64,000 nucleotides of DNA from Geothermobacter ehrlichii. GTDB taxonomy: Bacteria; Desulfobacterota; Desulfuromonadia; Desulfuromonadales; Geothermobacteraceae. Made by a program: the position numbers and the translations under genes. Below the pieces are notes generated by a model that was not told where the DNA came from, searched no databases, and saw only the letters and a program-made list of their open reading frames with translations. Location of the stretch: the NCBI RefSeq assembly GCF_008124615.1, contig NZ_VNIB01000002.1, positions 168,528-232,527 of the forward strand. Reading direction: 5' to 3'. This document shows positions 19,527 to 27,809 of the stretch, in pieces (the stretch's first letter is position 1; each line of letters starts with the position of its first letter).

Positions 19527-19898
19527 ATGAAGACGAATCTTGAACAGCGCCAGCTTACGCGTCGCGAGATCAAGGATTTGCGGGTGCTGATCCGCTTCAC
19601 CGAGGTCTATTGCCGGGCCCACCATCCCGATCGCGAGCGGCGGCCGTTGCAGTTGACCGAGGACGCGGGGCTGAATGCCGGCCGCTTCCGTTTCTGCGAC
19701 GAATGCGTTGAATTTCTCGACTATGCCGTGCAGCGGCGGCTGCGCTGCCCGCTCGATCCCAAGCCGGCCTGCAAGCACTGCCCGGTGCACTGCTACAAGC
19801 CGCAGATGCGGCAACGGGTGCGTGAGGTCATGCGCTTTGCCGGGCCCTACCTGATGAAACGCGGCCGGCTCGATCTGCTGTGGCACTACCTGTTCTGA
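19527..19898 (+). CDS. ygbA: nitrous oxide-stimulated promoter family protein (YgbA)
   Basis: 123 residues of the YgbA_NO family. Conserved Cys-rich segments are FCDECVEFLDYA, RCPLDPKPACKHCPVHCYKP and the C-terminal MRFAGPYLMKR. The Cys arrangement suggests an Fe-S or metal site. In other bacteria ygbA is among the genes most strongly induced by nitric oxide; the biochemical function is not settled. The palindrome just upstream and the preceding HAO-like cytochrome fit a nitrosative-stress role. The ribosome site is weak, so a leaderless or short-leader transcript is possible. Confidence 0.85.
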   Translation: MKTNLEQRQLTRREIKDLRVLIRFTEVYCRAHHPDRERRPLQLTEDAGLNAGRFRFCDECVEFLDYAVQRRLRCPLDPKPACKHCPVHCYKPQMRQRVREVMRFAGPYLMKRGRLDLLWHYLF

Positions 19899-19961
19899 GG
19901 GGATTCCGAAAGCATTCGGCCAGTTCGCCGGAGCAAACCAGATTCGAACGGAGAGACGATC

Positions 19962-20714
19962 ATGATTCGCGAAATTGTCAGAATCGACGAAGAAAAATGC
20001 AACGGCTGCGGCCTGTGCGTGCCCGCCTGCGCCGAGGGTGCCATCCAGATCATCGACGGCAAGGCGCGGCTGATCGCCGACAACCTCTGCGACGGTCTTG
20101 GCGCCTGCCTGGGTGAGTGTCCGCAGGATGCCATCAGCATCGAGCGACGCGAGGCGGATGAATTCGACGAAGAGGCGGTCGAGGCCCATCTCGGACACAA
20201 GCCGCAGGCGCATCCGCCTTCTGCCGGCGGTTGCCCTTCAGCCGCCGTCAAGACCTTTACGCCGCCGGCAGGCGGCTGCCCCTCGGCGCAGCTGCGGAGT
20301 TTCGGCCAGGGCGACGCGCCGTCGGATGCCGACGTTGCCGGCCGAAGACCATCCGAACTGCGGCAATGGCCGGTTCAGCTGCACCTGGTGCCGCCCACGG
20401 CGCCCTTTCTGCAGGAAGCCGACGTGTTGCTGGCCGCCGACTGTGTTCCTTTTGCCTACGCCGATTTTCATAAGGATCTGCTCAAGGGCAAGGCGCTGCT
20501 TATCGCCTGCCCCAAGCTGGACGACACATCGCCCTATGTGGAGAAGCTGTCCGCCATGATCCGGCAGGGGCGCATCCGCAGCCTCACCGTCGCCCACATG
20601 GAAGTTCCCTGCTGCGGCGGGCTGATCTTCATGGCCCGGCAGGCGATCGAGGCCAGTGGTGTCGAGATTCCCTTCGAGACCATCAATATCGGTATTCAGG
20701 GAGAGCGCAAATAG
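19962..20714 (+). CDS. 4Fe-4S ferredoxin-type protein
   Basis: 250 residues. Two 4Fe-4S motifs at the N-terminus (CNGCGLCVPAC at 13-23 and CDGLGACLGEC at about 43-53) are followed by a flexible linker with two GGCPSA repeats, then a larger globular domain containing CPKLDD and PCCGGL cysteines. Similar ferredoxin-linked proteins accompany hydroxylamine reductase (Hcp) or nitrosative-stress genes in related bacteria, but no hcp gene is in the window. The gene lies 63 bp after ygbA on the same strand and ends at a strong terminator. Confidence 0.8.
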   Translation: MIREIVRIDEEKCNGCGLCVPACAEGAIQIIDGKARLIADNLCDGLGACLGECPQDAISIERREADEFDEEAVEAHLGHKPQAHPPSAGGCPSAAVKTFTPPAGGCPSAQLRSFGQGDAPSDADVAGRRPSELRQWPVQLHLVPPTAPFLQEADVLLAADCVPFAYADFHKDLLKGKALLIACPKLDDTSPYVEKLSAMIRQGRIRSLTVAHMEVPCCGGLIFMARQAIEASGVEIPFETINIGIQGERK

Positions 20715-20749
20715 GGACAGACAGGACTTTGCGCGACAGGGCCGGATAC

Positions 20750-20783
20750 AAAAAGCCGGGGAGCCAAGCTCCCCGGCTTTTTG
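20750..20783. terminator. bidirectional intrinsic terminator
   Basis: A stem AAAAGCCGGGGAGC/GCTCCCCGGCTTTT with a 3-base loop, an A-run on the left and a T-run on the right. It serves both the Fe-S gene (plus) and the Gly-rich gene (minus). Confidence 0.9.
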
Positions 20784-20792
20784 CTGCCCGGA

Positions 20793-21098
20793 TTATTCCT
20801 GGTCGTGGAGTTCCGGGTCTCTGACGCGCAACCGCTGCCGGTCCTGGCTGGCGGTCCCGGCCTGAAGCCCCTTTTCTGCCCGGGCCTGAGTCTGGTTCCG
20901 GTATTGGTTCTGGTTGCCGGCCTGCTGCCGAGCGGACAGCTGGCAGTTGCCGCGATTGTAGCTGTGGCTGTAACTTTTGCCGCCACCGCCACCGCCACCG
21001 CCACCGCCACGACCGCCACCCCGTCCGGCCAGCGCCGTTCCCGCGGTTGCTGTCAGCAGAGTCACACAGACCAGGGCAATGATACTTTTTCTGTTCAT
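20793..21098 (-). CDS. secreted Gly-rich small protein
   Basis: 101 residues. A signal peptide (MNRKSIIALVCVTLLTATAG, cleavage after TALA) is followed by an RGGGRG plus ten-Gly tract, then a Gln/Asn/Arg-rich, disordered tail. The start lies seven bases after AAAGGAG. No family is known; Gly-rich secreted peptides of this kind may be cell-surface or adhesive. It is alone on the minus strand. Confidence 0.6.
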   Translation of the reverse strand: MNRKSIIALVCVTLLTATAGTALAGRGGGRGGGGGGGGGGKSYSHSYNRGNCQLSARQQAGNQNQYRNQTQARAEKGLQAGTASQDRQRLRVRDPELHDQE

Positions 21099-21517
21099 TT
21101 GCGTTCTCCTTTGCGTAGAAAGATGTTGTTTTCATACCTAAAGACGAGAAGGAACGGGAAAGGTTTACTTGTCGGCAAAAAACAACATAAATTTGTGCAG
21201 AATTATTAAGATACAAAAAAACGCCCGGATTCCGGGCGTGTATTACAGAAGGCTTCAGCAGATTGGCGTTACCGCCAGCAGGGGCGCAGGGGGCGGCCGA
21301 AAATTTGACAGGACTGTGTATTCGGGGCAACCCCAGTTGCGATCCATGAATCGAGGCGGAGGTGTCCAGACGATGCGTTCATAAATGACAGGTCGACGGT
21401 GCCGACAGCGGACCGCCAGCATAAATCTTTTCGCCCTGCTGTCCGATAGTAAAGAGAAAAGCCTTTTCGCCCGGCATCATTGTCGGCAACCTGTCTTCAG
21501 TTAATGCGGAGGCAGCC
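21099..21517. other. intergenic region with a possible minus-strand RNA
   Basis: No supported gene over 40 codons is seen in 419 bp. A minus-strand terminator at 21215-21239 implies a transcript starting to its right, perhaps a small RNA or short peptide read leftward from about 21400. Upstream of the hemerythrin gene the sequence is AT-richer, but no clear promoter was picked out. Confidence 0.35.
21215..21239 (-). terminator. minus-strand intrinsic terminator with no gene upstream
   Basis: ACGCCCG/CGGGCGT stem with a 5-base loop, preceded on the plus strand by six A, which is a U-run for minus-strand RNA. No recognised minus-strand gene lies to the right of it. Confidence 0.6.
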
Positions 21518-21922
21518 ATGGAACTTATCAAGTGGCGAGATGCCTACAACACCGGCATCGGCATGTTCGACGAAGAGCACCGCTGCCTGGTGACGATGAT
21601 CAACCGCCTCTACACGGCCCTGCGGGAAGGGAAAGAAGAAACGGTGGTGAAGGCGATCCTCGAGGAGCTGATCAACTACACCCGGGAGCACTTCGCCCAC
21701 GAAGAAGAACTCATGGAACGGCACGGGTACCCCGAACTCGACGCGCACCGTTTCGAGCACAATTCTTTCCGCAGCACCATCCGTGACCTGTCCCGCATGG
21801 TGAACCAGGGGATCGATGGCCTGGGACGGCCGCTGCTGCAGATGCTGCGTGACTGGCTGATGCATCACATTCAGGAGGTCGATGCCCGGTACGGACGTTT
21901 TTTCAGCGAACAGGAGCTGTGA
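21518..21922 (+). CDS. bacteriohemerythrin
   Basis: 134 residues forming the four-helix di-iron O2-binding fold. The metal ligands are visible: His21 in DEEHRCL, His58 and Glu62 in REHFAHEEELM, His77 in DAHRFEHN, and His116 with Asp121 in HHIQEVD. Such proteins bind O2 or NO and protect or supply oxidases and sensors in microaerophiles and anaerobes. GCGGAGGCAG precedes the ATG. The REC-PilZ gene follows after 49 bp and may be cotranscribed. Confidence 0.92.
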   Translation: MELIKWRDAYNTGIGMFDEEHRCLVTMINRLYTALREGKEETVVKAILEELINYTREHFAHEEELMERHGYPELDAHRFEHNSFRSTIRDLSRMVNQGIDGLGRPLLQMLRDWLMHHIQEVDARYGRFFSEQEL

Positions 21923-21971
21923 CAGGAGCGTGTGCTGCAGGCTCCCCTATTGACGCAAGGATATCCCGAAG

Positions 21972-22760
21972 ATGGAACGCAGGCCGATCATTCTGCTGGT
22001 AGACGAGTCGGAATTCTTTCTCGGTATCGAACGACAGTTTCTGCGCCATTCGCAGGTGCGCGTCCTGACCCTGCAATCGGTCGATTCGGTCGAATCGACG
22101 GTCCGTCAGGCTCGTCCCGACCTGATCTACATGGATCGATTCGCGCCCGAGATGGTCGGCGCCCGATGTTGCGCCTGCCTGAAGGCGGACCCGGAACTCG
22201 GCCACATTCCGCTGGTGCTGCTCGTCTCGGGAAAAAACGAGCGCGAGCGCGAAATATGTCTCAAGGCGGGCTGTGACGGCTTGCTGACCAAGCCCATAGA
22301 TCGTAGCGCCTTTCTGGCCATGGGCCGCCGGTTTCTTCCGGCCATCGACCGGCGTGAGCGGCGCGTCCTGTGCCACACGACCGTCTTTTTCAGGAGTGTT
22401 CACGGCAGTGGCTACGGCCACACTGTCGACATCAGCGCCGGCGGCGTCTTCATCGAGACGGACCATCCGGCGCAGCGCGGCGATCGTCTCAGCCTCTCCT
22501 TTCATTTGCCCGGTGATGCGTCCGGCCTGATCGAGGTCGAGGGCCGGGTGGTCTGGGTCAATACGGCCGAAAATCCCGTCCGTTCCAGTTTTCCAGCCGG
22601 TTTCGGCGTCGAGTTTATCGCGTCGGGGCCGCTGGTTCAGAGATGGATACGCGACTATGTCGAGTCCCACGCACCACATCAGGAAAGGGTCAGGGAAGGG
22701 CAGGTGCTGAATGACTGGCAGCCCTTTCTGCCCCTGACCGACCCGCCGGCGGCGGGTTGA
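21972..22760 (+). CDS. REC-PilZ cyclic-di-GMP-responsive protein
   Basis: 262 residues. The N-terminal receiver-like domain (about 5-120) has LLVDES, Asp54 in YMDRFAP and Lys in LLTKPID. The PilZ domain (about 130-235) has the RRERR motif, DISAGGVFIE and the hydrophobic core ending GVEFI, so it can bind cyclic di-GMP. The first acidic pair is Asp-Glu-Ser rather than Asp-Asp, so phosphorylation is possible but not certain. With the HD-GYP operon it adds to local cyclic-di-GMP signalling. Confidence 0.85.
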   Translation: MERRPIILLVDESEFFLGIERQFLRHSQVRVLTLQSVDSVESTVRQARPDLIYMDRFAPEMVGARCCACLKADPELGHIPLVLLVSGKNEREREICLKAGCDGLLTKPIDRSAFLAMGRRFLPAIDRRERRVLCHTTVFFRSVHGSGYGHTVDISAGGVFIETDHPAQRGDRLSLSFHLPGDASGLIEVEGRVVWVNTAENPVRSSFPAGFGVEFIASGPLVQRWIRDYVESHAPHQERVREGQVLNDWQPFLPLTDPPAAG

Positions 22761-22826
22761 TCCCGGTTCGTTTCATCGCGACGGTTTTTCTGGCATAATG
22801 ATCCAAAAGTGTTCAGGAGAGCTGTC

Positions 22827-23351
22827 ATGGCGGAATTCGTTGGCCTGGTGCGACAGGCCATGGAACAGACCTTCGGTGACGACCGGCGTCGCATCGATCA
22901 TGCCCTGGCCGTGGCCGGCTGGGCCGAAACCCTGCTTCGCTACATCGACGCCGATCCGGTCATCACTCTCAGCGCTGCCTACCTGCACGACATCGGCATC
23001 CACGCCGCGGAGCGAAAACACGGCTCCAGCGCCGGCCGTTACCAGGAAATCGAAGGGCCACCCATCGCCCGGGAGATTCTCGTTCGCCTTGGCGCCGATC
23101 CGCACCTGGTTGAAACGGTCTGCGAACTGGTCGGCAACCATCACACGCCCGAAGGGGTCGATTCTCCCGAATTCCGCATCCTCTGGGACGCCGACGCCCT
23201 GGTGAACCTGGAAGAGGTCGCGCCCCACAAAAACGAACAGGAGATGGCGCGGGTGGTCCAGCGAAGTTTCGTCACCGAGGCCGGTTACCGGCTCGGGATG
23301 GAAAAATACCTTTCGCCCGGGAGCCTGGCGCCTCATCTGAAAGACGGGTGA
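22827..23351 (+). CDS. HD-domain phosphohydrolase
   Basis: 174 residues of the HD superfamily. Metal-binding residues are seen as DHALAVAGWAE, YLHDIGIHAAE, NHHTPEG and the late Asp in LWDADALVNLEE. Related proteins hydrolyse nucleotides or phosphate esters; the substrate is unknown. ATG 22827 follows AGGAGA at seven bases, so the in-frame ATG at 22809 is rejected. Confidence 0.82.
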   Translation: MAEFVGLVRQAMEQTFGDDRRRIDHALAVAGWAETLLRYIDADPVITLSAAYLHDIGIHAAERKHGSSAGRYQEIEGPPIAREILVRLGADPHLVETVCELVGNHHTPEGVDSPEFRILWDADALVNLEEVAPHKNEQEMARVVQRSFVTEAGYRLGMEKYLSPGSLAPHLKDG

Positions 23352-23521
23352 GGGCAGGGCATCTGTCCGAGATTCACCAGTCACTGGATATTCTCACCCA
23401 ACGTCGGGCCGGCCTGCGCCTGGATTTCCAGGTCGAACCGGCGGTTCGACAATGCCATCCCGCTCGACACCATGATGCAGGGCTTCGAAGGCCTGTTGAC
23501 AGTGCGATGTCATCTCGAACG
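23352..23521 (+). pseudogene. possible gene remnant
   Basis: A stop-free frame without a start (from about 23352 to TGA near 23538) gives a protein-like end, NRRFDNAIPLDTMMQGFEG, continuing to EREALF. No upstream start or ribosome site fits and no family is recognised. It may be the 3' end of a deleted gene; it may also be chance. Confidence 0.25.
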
Positions 23522-23784
23522 CGAAGCACTCTTCTGATTTGAGATTTTTGGGGAATTGCAATTATTTATGGGCGCGAAATTCATTGCCTGGTGTGTGATT
23601 TTCTGTCTTCGTCGCTGTGCAGGATGATGACAAATTCTTAGGGAGTCCCAGGCCAGGACGCCCGGTTGTCTGCCCGGGGACCAGTCCATTTCCAGTCCCC
23701 CGGACACATGGTCAGCGAGATGCTGGTGTATTCCTCTTCGGCAGTGTCTGACCGGGCGCTGCCCGGCCGCACGAATGTCCTCGG

Positions 23785-23860
23785 TTGAAAATGCTTTTCA
23801 ATTTCTCTTGACAGCCGCATCCGGTTTCCGTATTTTTCGAAATCGATTTTCATTTCCAAA
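23785..23860 (+). promoter_or_regulatory. sigma-70 promoter bracketed by two Fur-like boxes
   Basis: TTGACA at 23808-23813, a 17-bp spacer and TATTTT at 23831-23836 form a near-ideal promoter. Just upstream TTGAAAATGCTTTTCAA (23785-23801) is a perfect 7-3-7 palindrome of Fur-box type, and GAAATCGATTTTCATTTC (from 23839) lies over the expected start of transcription. This predicts iron repression of the porin/FMN/membrane-protein genes downstream. The 23522-23784 stretch has no gene. Confidence 0.65.
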
Positions 23861-23944
23861 ACGCAAAAACTGGTGAACAAGCAGCCAACCCACGGGACGG
23901 GATGATTCCCCGCCCGCAATATTCTTTTTCAGGAGGAATATCTG

Positions 23945-25156
23945 ATGAAAAATCTTTTTTCGATCGTCTTCGCTCTCTGTCTGTTGGCCGTCATGTCCGG
24001 CACTGGCCAGGCCACGACCGTCGAAGAACTCGCCCGGCGCCTCGATCTGGTAACCGCCGAACTGCAAAAGCTGAAAAACGAAGCGGCGGTCAGCGAAACC
24101 CCTGTCTACCAGTCCTTTTCCGGGCTGGGACCGGCCGCTTCCAAGGTCTATGCCGCCAATCCGGGGCTTTCCATCGGCGGCTACGGCGAAGCCCACTATT
24201 CCAAGCTGCTCAATGACAGAGGCGGGAAGAAGGATCAGGTCGACTTCCTGCGCTTCGTGCTCTATTCCGGCTACAAGTTCAACGACTGGATCGTCCTGAA
24301 CAGCGAGATCGAATTCGAACATGCGACCACCGGCGAAAACGGCGAGGTTGCGCTCGAATTCGCCACCCTCGACTTTCTGCTGCACGAAAAGTTCAATCTT
24401 CGCGCCGGCCTGCTGCTGGTGCCGATGGGCATCACCAACGAACTGCACGAACCGACCCTGTTTCACGGCAATGACCGGCCGCTGGTGGAGCGCCAGGTCC
24501 TTCCCAGCACCTGGCGGGAAATGGGCCTTGGTGCCTACGGCCGGCTGGCGGAGGGGCTGGAGTACAAACTCTACCTGGTCAACGGCCTGGATGCGGCAGG
24601 ATTCGACAGTACGGGAATTCGCGGCGGCAGGCAGGAAGGATCGAAGGCGACCGCGGAGGATTTCGCTCTGGTCGCCAGGCTCGACTACGAACCGCTGCTC
24701 GGTCTGAATCTGGGTGGCAGCGTCTATCTGGGGAACTCGGGACAGGACCAGGAATTCGCCGGCGGCAAAGCCGACGTCTTCACCCGCATCTATGAGCTGC
24801 ATGCCAGCTACAAGGCGCACGGACTGGAACTTAAGGCCCTCGGCTCGCAGGTTGATCTGGAAGATACGGCTCAGCTGGCCGGGGTCCCGGAACGGGTGAC
24901 GGGCTGGTACGGCGAAATCGCCTATGACCTGCTGCCGCTGCTGATTCCGGGCACCAGCCACTACCTGGCCCCGTTTTTCCGTTACGAAAGCATTGATTAC
25001 CGCGGCTCCAGCGAGGACGTCGACCTCTATGTCACCGGCCTGAGCTACAAGCCGATTCCGAACGTGGTCGTCAAGATCGACTATCGCAACTTCGACCAGA
25101 AAAACGGCGTTGCCCGCGCCGACGAAATCAATCTTGGCATCGGTTTCATCTTCTGA
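23945..25156 (+). CDS. outer-membrane porin-like beta-barrel protein
   Basis: 403 residues with a signal peptide (LFSIVFALCLLAVMSGTGQA), a short coiled coil (about 25-45, VEELARRLDLVTAELQKLKN) and a 16- or 18-strand type barrel starting GLSIGGYGEAHY and ending in Phe (NLGIGFIF). The layout resembles phosphate-selective porins O/P. AGGAGGAATATCTG precedes the ATG. Fur-like boxes in the promoter suggest a role in metal, probably iron, uptake together with the following FMN and membrane proteins. Confidence 0.85.
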   Translation: MKNLFSIVFALCLLAVMSGTGQATTVEELARRLDLVTAELQKLKNEAAVSETPVYQSFSGLGPAASKVYAANPGLSIGGYGEAHYSKLLNDRGGKKDQVDFLRFVLYSGYKFNDWIVLNSEIEFEHATTGENGEVALEFATLDFLLHEKFNLRAGLLLVPMGITNELHEPTLFHGNDRPLVERQVLPSTWREMGLGAYGRLAEGLEYKLYLVNGLDAAGFDSTGIRGGRQEGSKATAEDFALVARLDYEPLLGLNLGGSVYLGNSGQDQEFAGGKADVFTRIYELHASYKAHGLELKALGSQVDLEDTAQLAGVPERVTGWYGEIAYDLLPLLIPGTSHYLAPFFRYESIDYRGSSEDVDLYVTGLSYKPIPNVVVKIDYRNFDQKNGVARADEINLGIGFIF

Positions 25157-25166
25157 TCGCCATTGC

Positions 25167-25200
25167 CGGTTCCGGGGGAAAGCCTCTTCCCCCGGAACCG
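25167..25200. terminator. strong intergenic hairpin without T-run
   Basis: CGGTTCCGGGGGAA pairs with TTCCCCCGGAACCG across a 6-base loop. With no T-run it is more likely an RNA-stabilising or attenuating stem that lets the porin be made in excess over the downstream genes. Confidence 0.55.
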
Positions 25201-25221
25201 ATTCCGAAAGGCAGTTCCGCG

Positions 25222-25764
25222 ATGAAAGCAATCCGTTTTATCGGCGCCATGTTGATACTGGCGGTTCTGACGCCTCCCCGGCCCTGCGGCGCCGGGGTGC
25301 TCATGACCCGCAGCGAGGCCCTGGCCCTGGCGTTTCCGAACGCGGAGCGGGTCGAAACCCGCACCCTGTACCTCTCCGCCGCTCAGCAGGCGAAGGTGGC
25401 CAGACTGGCCGGGAGCGACACTGGCCTTCTGGCCACCTTCTACGTCGGTCACCGGGGGGAGGAAATCACCGGTTATGCCGTCATCGAGGCAACGACGGTT
25501 CGCACCCGTCCGGCCACGGTCCTGATCCTGATCGATCCGCAGGGCAGGGTGCGGCGCGTCGAAATTCTCGCCTTTTTCGAACCGGAGGAGTACCGGCCCG
25601 CCGCCCGCTGGCTTGAACAGTTCGACGACCACGGCCTCTCGCCGGATTTGCGAATCGGTGGTGATATCCAGGGAATCACCGGCGCTACCCTGTCCGCCCA
25701 AGCCGTCACCCGGCTGGTGCGCAAGACTCTTGCCCTGTGGTCCATTTTGACGGAAGGAGACTGA
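25222..25764 (+). CDS. exported FMN-binding domain protein (RnfG/NqrC-like)
   Basis: 180 residues: signal peptide (FIGAMLILAVLTPPRPCGAG) and an FMN_bind domain. The covalent flavinylation motif GITGATLSAQAVT near residue 155 is complete, with Thr expected to carry FMN. Such periplasmic flavoproteins pass electrons to extracytosolic acceptors. Next to an Fe-regulated porin and a small membrane protein it may form a reductase for ferric iron or another acceptor. It ends one base before the next gene. Confidence 0.85.
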   Translation: MKAIRFIGAMLILAVLTPPRPCGAGVLMTRSEALALAFPNAERVETRTLYLSAAQQAKVARLAGSDTGLLATFYVGHRGEEITGYAVIEATTVRTRPATVLILIDPQGRVRRVEILAFFEPEEYRPAARWLEQFDDHGLSPDLRIGGDIQGITGATLSAQAVTRLVRKTLALWSILTEGD

Positions 25765-25765
25765 A

Positions 25766-26320
25766 ATGCGCATGATGATCGCCGGACCGGGCAGCACACC
25801 CGGAGCCAAAATCATTCTCGGCTTTTTCTATCTCTACTTTCTGCTTCACTGGGCAACCGGACTGCTGATGTTTCACGACAAGCTCGGCTTTTCCCTGACC
25901 GGCGTGATCCGTTACTATCTGGGAGACCCGGAGCGCTTCATGAATCCGCGCAGTTTTTCCGGCCTGCTGGAAGTGACCCATTTCCACCTGTTCGCCATGG
26001 GGCTGTTCTTCGTGATCTTCACCCACCTGCTGCTGTTTACCCCCTACGCCGACCGCATCAAGCGCCTGCTGATCTGGCTACTCGCAGCGACCATTGCCGG
26101 TGACCTTGCCGCCGGCTGGCTGATCCGCTATCTCTCGTCCTCTTTCGCCTGGCTCAAACTGGCCTCTTTCTGGGGCTTTCAGCTGACCTCCCTGGTGCTG
26201 CTCGGCGGCCTCGTCCGGAATCTGAAACCCGGTCGGTGCGCAAATCAGCCGACCGGTTCGCCCTCCTCGGCCGTCAGGTCCGCCGGGAGCCGACTTGCAG
26301 AAACACCGAATGACGGTTAA
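25766..26320 (+). CDS. four-helix integral membrane protein
   Basis: 184 residues with about four membrane helices (near 15-35, 70-95, 100-125 and 130-155). Histidines within or next to helices (LLHWATG, THFHLFAMG, THLLLF) could bind b-type haem, so it is a candidate electron donor for the FMN protein. The C-terminal 25 residues are polar. No specific family was recognised. Immediately downstream of the FMN gene, in one operon. Confidence 0.75.
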   Translation: MRMMIAGPGSTPGAKIILGFFYLYFLLHWATGLLMFHDKLGFSLTGVIRYYLGDPERFMNPRSFSGLLEVTHFHLFAMGLFFVIFTHLLLFTPYADRIKRLLIWLLAATIAGDLAAGWLIRYLSSSFAWLKLASFWGFQLTSLVLLGGLVRNLKPGRCANQPTGSPSSAVRSAGSRLAETPNDG

Positions 26321-26400
26321 ATGAAAGGGTGAGAGACTGTGGACGCACGTTCCCGCATGCCATCGAAGGGTAGTGGGAACACATTCCTAGAGGAGCGCTC

Positions 26401-27315
26401 ATGCGACCCTTTCTGTTCCTGCTTTTCGCCTGGCTGATGCTGCTGCCCGGCAATGTCAGCGCTCTCGACATCACCTCCGTCGCCCCGAACCAGGGGGAGC
26501 CCGGCACCCTCGTCACCGTCAGTGGCGGCCCCTTCACCGAAGATACCCGGGTTTTTCTCGGCGACCGGCAGGTTCCGGTCCGCGACCTTGGTCCGCGCAT
26601 CCTGCACTTTTTGCTGCCCGAGCTGCCGCCCGGCGACTATGCGCTCAGCCTGGAGGACGGAAGCGAAAAAACCGGCCAGTCCCGTTTCGTGGAAATCCTC
26701 GAACCCACCCCGGTGATCACCGAAATTACACCCCGCAACGTCGACGCCTGCGGCACCTCGGCCGACCAGACCATAAGAGTCCGCGGCAAGCACTTTCTCC
26801 CCGGGGCCAGCCTGCTATTCGACGGCGTGGTGGTCGCCATGGATCTCAGGGATTCCGGAACCCTCGAATTCAGGATTCCATCGACTCTCAAGGCCGGTGT
26901 CTACGGGGTTCAGGTTCGCAACCCCGGCGGAAACGCCTCACTGCCGCGCTCGCTGTGGGTCAACGACATTCCCGTTCTGAACAGCGTCGAACGGGGAGAG
27001 GATTACGTCAACCACTACAAGATCATCCTCAGGGGCAAGAACTTCTACTACAATTCGATTCTGACCGTGTCACAGCCGGACAGCAGCCTGCCCAATATTG
27101 CCCACCGCCCCCTGACTCTCCATGCCCACAGGCGGGACAATCCGGGTCGTTCGGGCAGCGCCTTTCAGCCTGTTCCCGGCCGGCTGCTCTATGTCGACTG
27201 CCAGACGATGATCTACCAGCGCTATCCGTCGAGCAACCAGGACAAAAGGCTGATCTTTCAGATTACCAACCCCGACGGCAAGCAGTCGGAACCGATGGAA
27301 GTCTTTCTGCCCTGA
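26401..27315 (+). CDS. exported IPT/TIG-domain protein
   Basis: 304 residues. Signal peptide (FLFLLFAWLMLLPGNVSA), then IPT/TIG immunoglobulin-like repeats: DITSVAPNQGEPGTLVTVSG (about 22-100), VITEITPRNVDACG (about 105-195) and IPVLNSVERGEDYVN (about 200-300). The GVYGVQVRNPGG and FQITNPDGKQS turns are typical. Probably a surface or periplasmic binding protein. AGAGGAGCGCTC precedes the ATG. It is the last host gene before the tRNA-Val island. Confidence 0.82.
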   Translation: MRPFLFLLFAWLMLLPGNVSALDITSVAPNQGEPGTLVTVSGGPFTEDTRVFLGDRQVPVRDLGPRILHFLLPELPPGDYALSLEDGSEKTGQSRFVEILEPTPVITEITPRNVDACGTSADQTIRVRGKHFLPGASLLFDGVVVAMDLRDSGTLEFRIPSTLKAGVYGVQVRNPGGNASLPRSLWVNDIPVLNSVERGEDYVNHYKIILRGKNFYYNSILTVSQPDSSLPNIAHRPLTLHAHRRDNPGRSGSAFQPVPGRLLYVDCQTMIYQRYPSSNQDKRLIFQITNPDGKQSEPMEVFLP

Positions 27316-27498
27316 TTCTTTTTCCCGTCAGGCGAAACGACTGCAGCCTCCTCAGCGTGTACGGAAAGAGGACGGGCCTAATCCCCCTGACCCTTTCCCT
27401 CAGCGAGAGGGGAAATTGTGCAGCACCTCAAAGGCCTGGGCTGAAAGTCCATCGTTCTCGACTGGCGTGTCGTGGCAATAAAGAACTGCACGAGTTTC

Positions 27499-27583
27499 GA
27501 ATGGGCACGAAACGAAACAAGGGGTTAGCGAATCATCGCTAACCCCTTGATATTTCTGGTGGGCGTTGCTGGGATTGAACCAG
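27499..27583 (-). repeat. attL: duplicated 3' end of tRNA-Val plus terminator
   Basis: Copy of 48377-48461. Contains CTGGTTCAATCCCAGC, AACGCCC and ACCA read on the minus strand, followed by the AAGGGGTTAGCGA hairpin at 27518-27549. The 5' half of the tRNA is missing. Mismatches to the right copy are few: one in the hairpin loop, two between hairpin and CCA, one near the outer edge. Confidence 0.88.
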
Positions 27584-27685
27584 TGTGACCGTGGTCACCA
27601 CGCCGAAGATCTCCAGCTCGGCTCCTTCCGGCACCGGAACCGGCGCGACCGATGGATTCGCTTTCATGCAGGTCTCCAATCTATC
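27539..27685 (-). pseudogene. UmuD-like C-terminal fragment at the island edge
   Basis: The minus-strand frame reads KANPSVAPVPVPEGAELEIF then GVVTTV, matching the end of UmuD/LexA-type S24 peptidases (ENP-x-PP-I-x-V-x-E-G-xx-x-EI-W-GVVT). The catalytic Ser and Lys regions are absent, and the frame runs on into the attL repeat. It looks like a truncated umuD carried or cut at integration. Confidence 0.45.
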
Positions 27686-27809
27686 CACCTGTTCGCACCG
27701 CAAAAGGATACAGCCGCTTGTGACAGAACACGACACGCCATGCGGTCTTTCAAACGGTTGCAATGATCCGTGTCGCCCATCGGAATCCAACGGAACCGCA
27801 AGGATAGCG

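Noticed and set aside
20960-21020. tandem repeat (CCACCG) as a functional repeat
   Set aside because: It encodes the poly-Gly tract of the secreted protein at 20793-21098.
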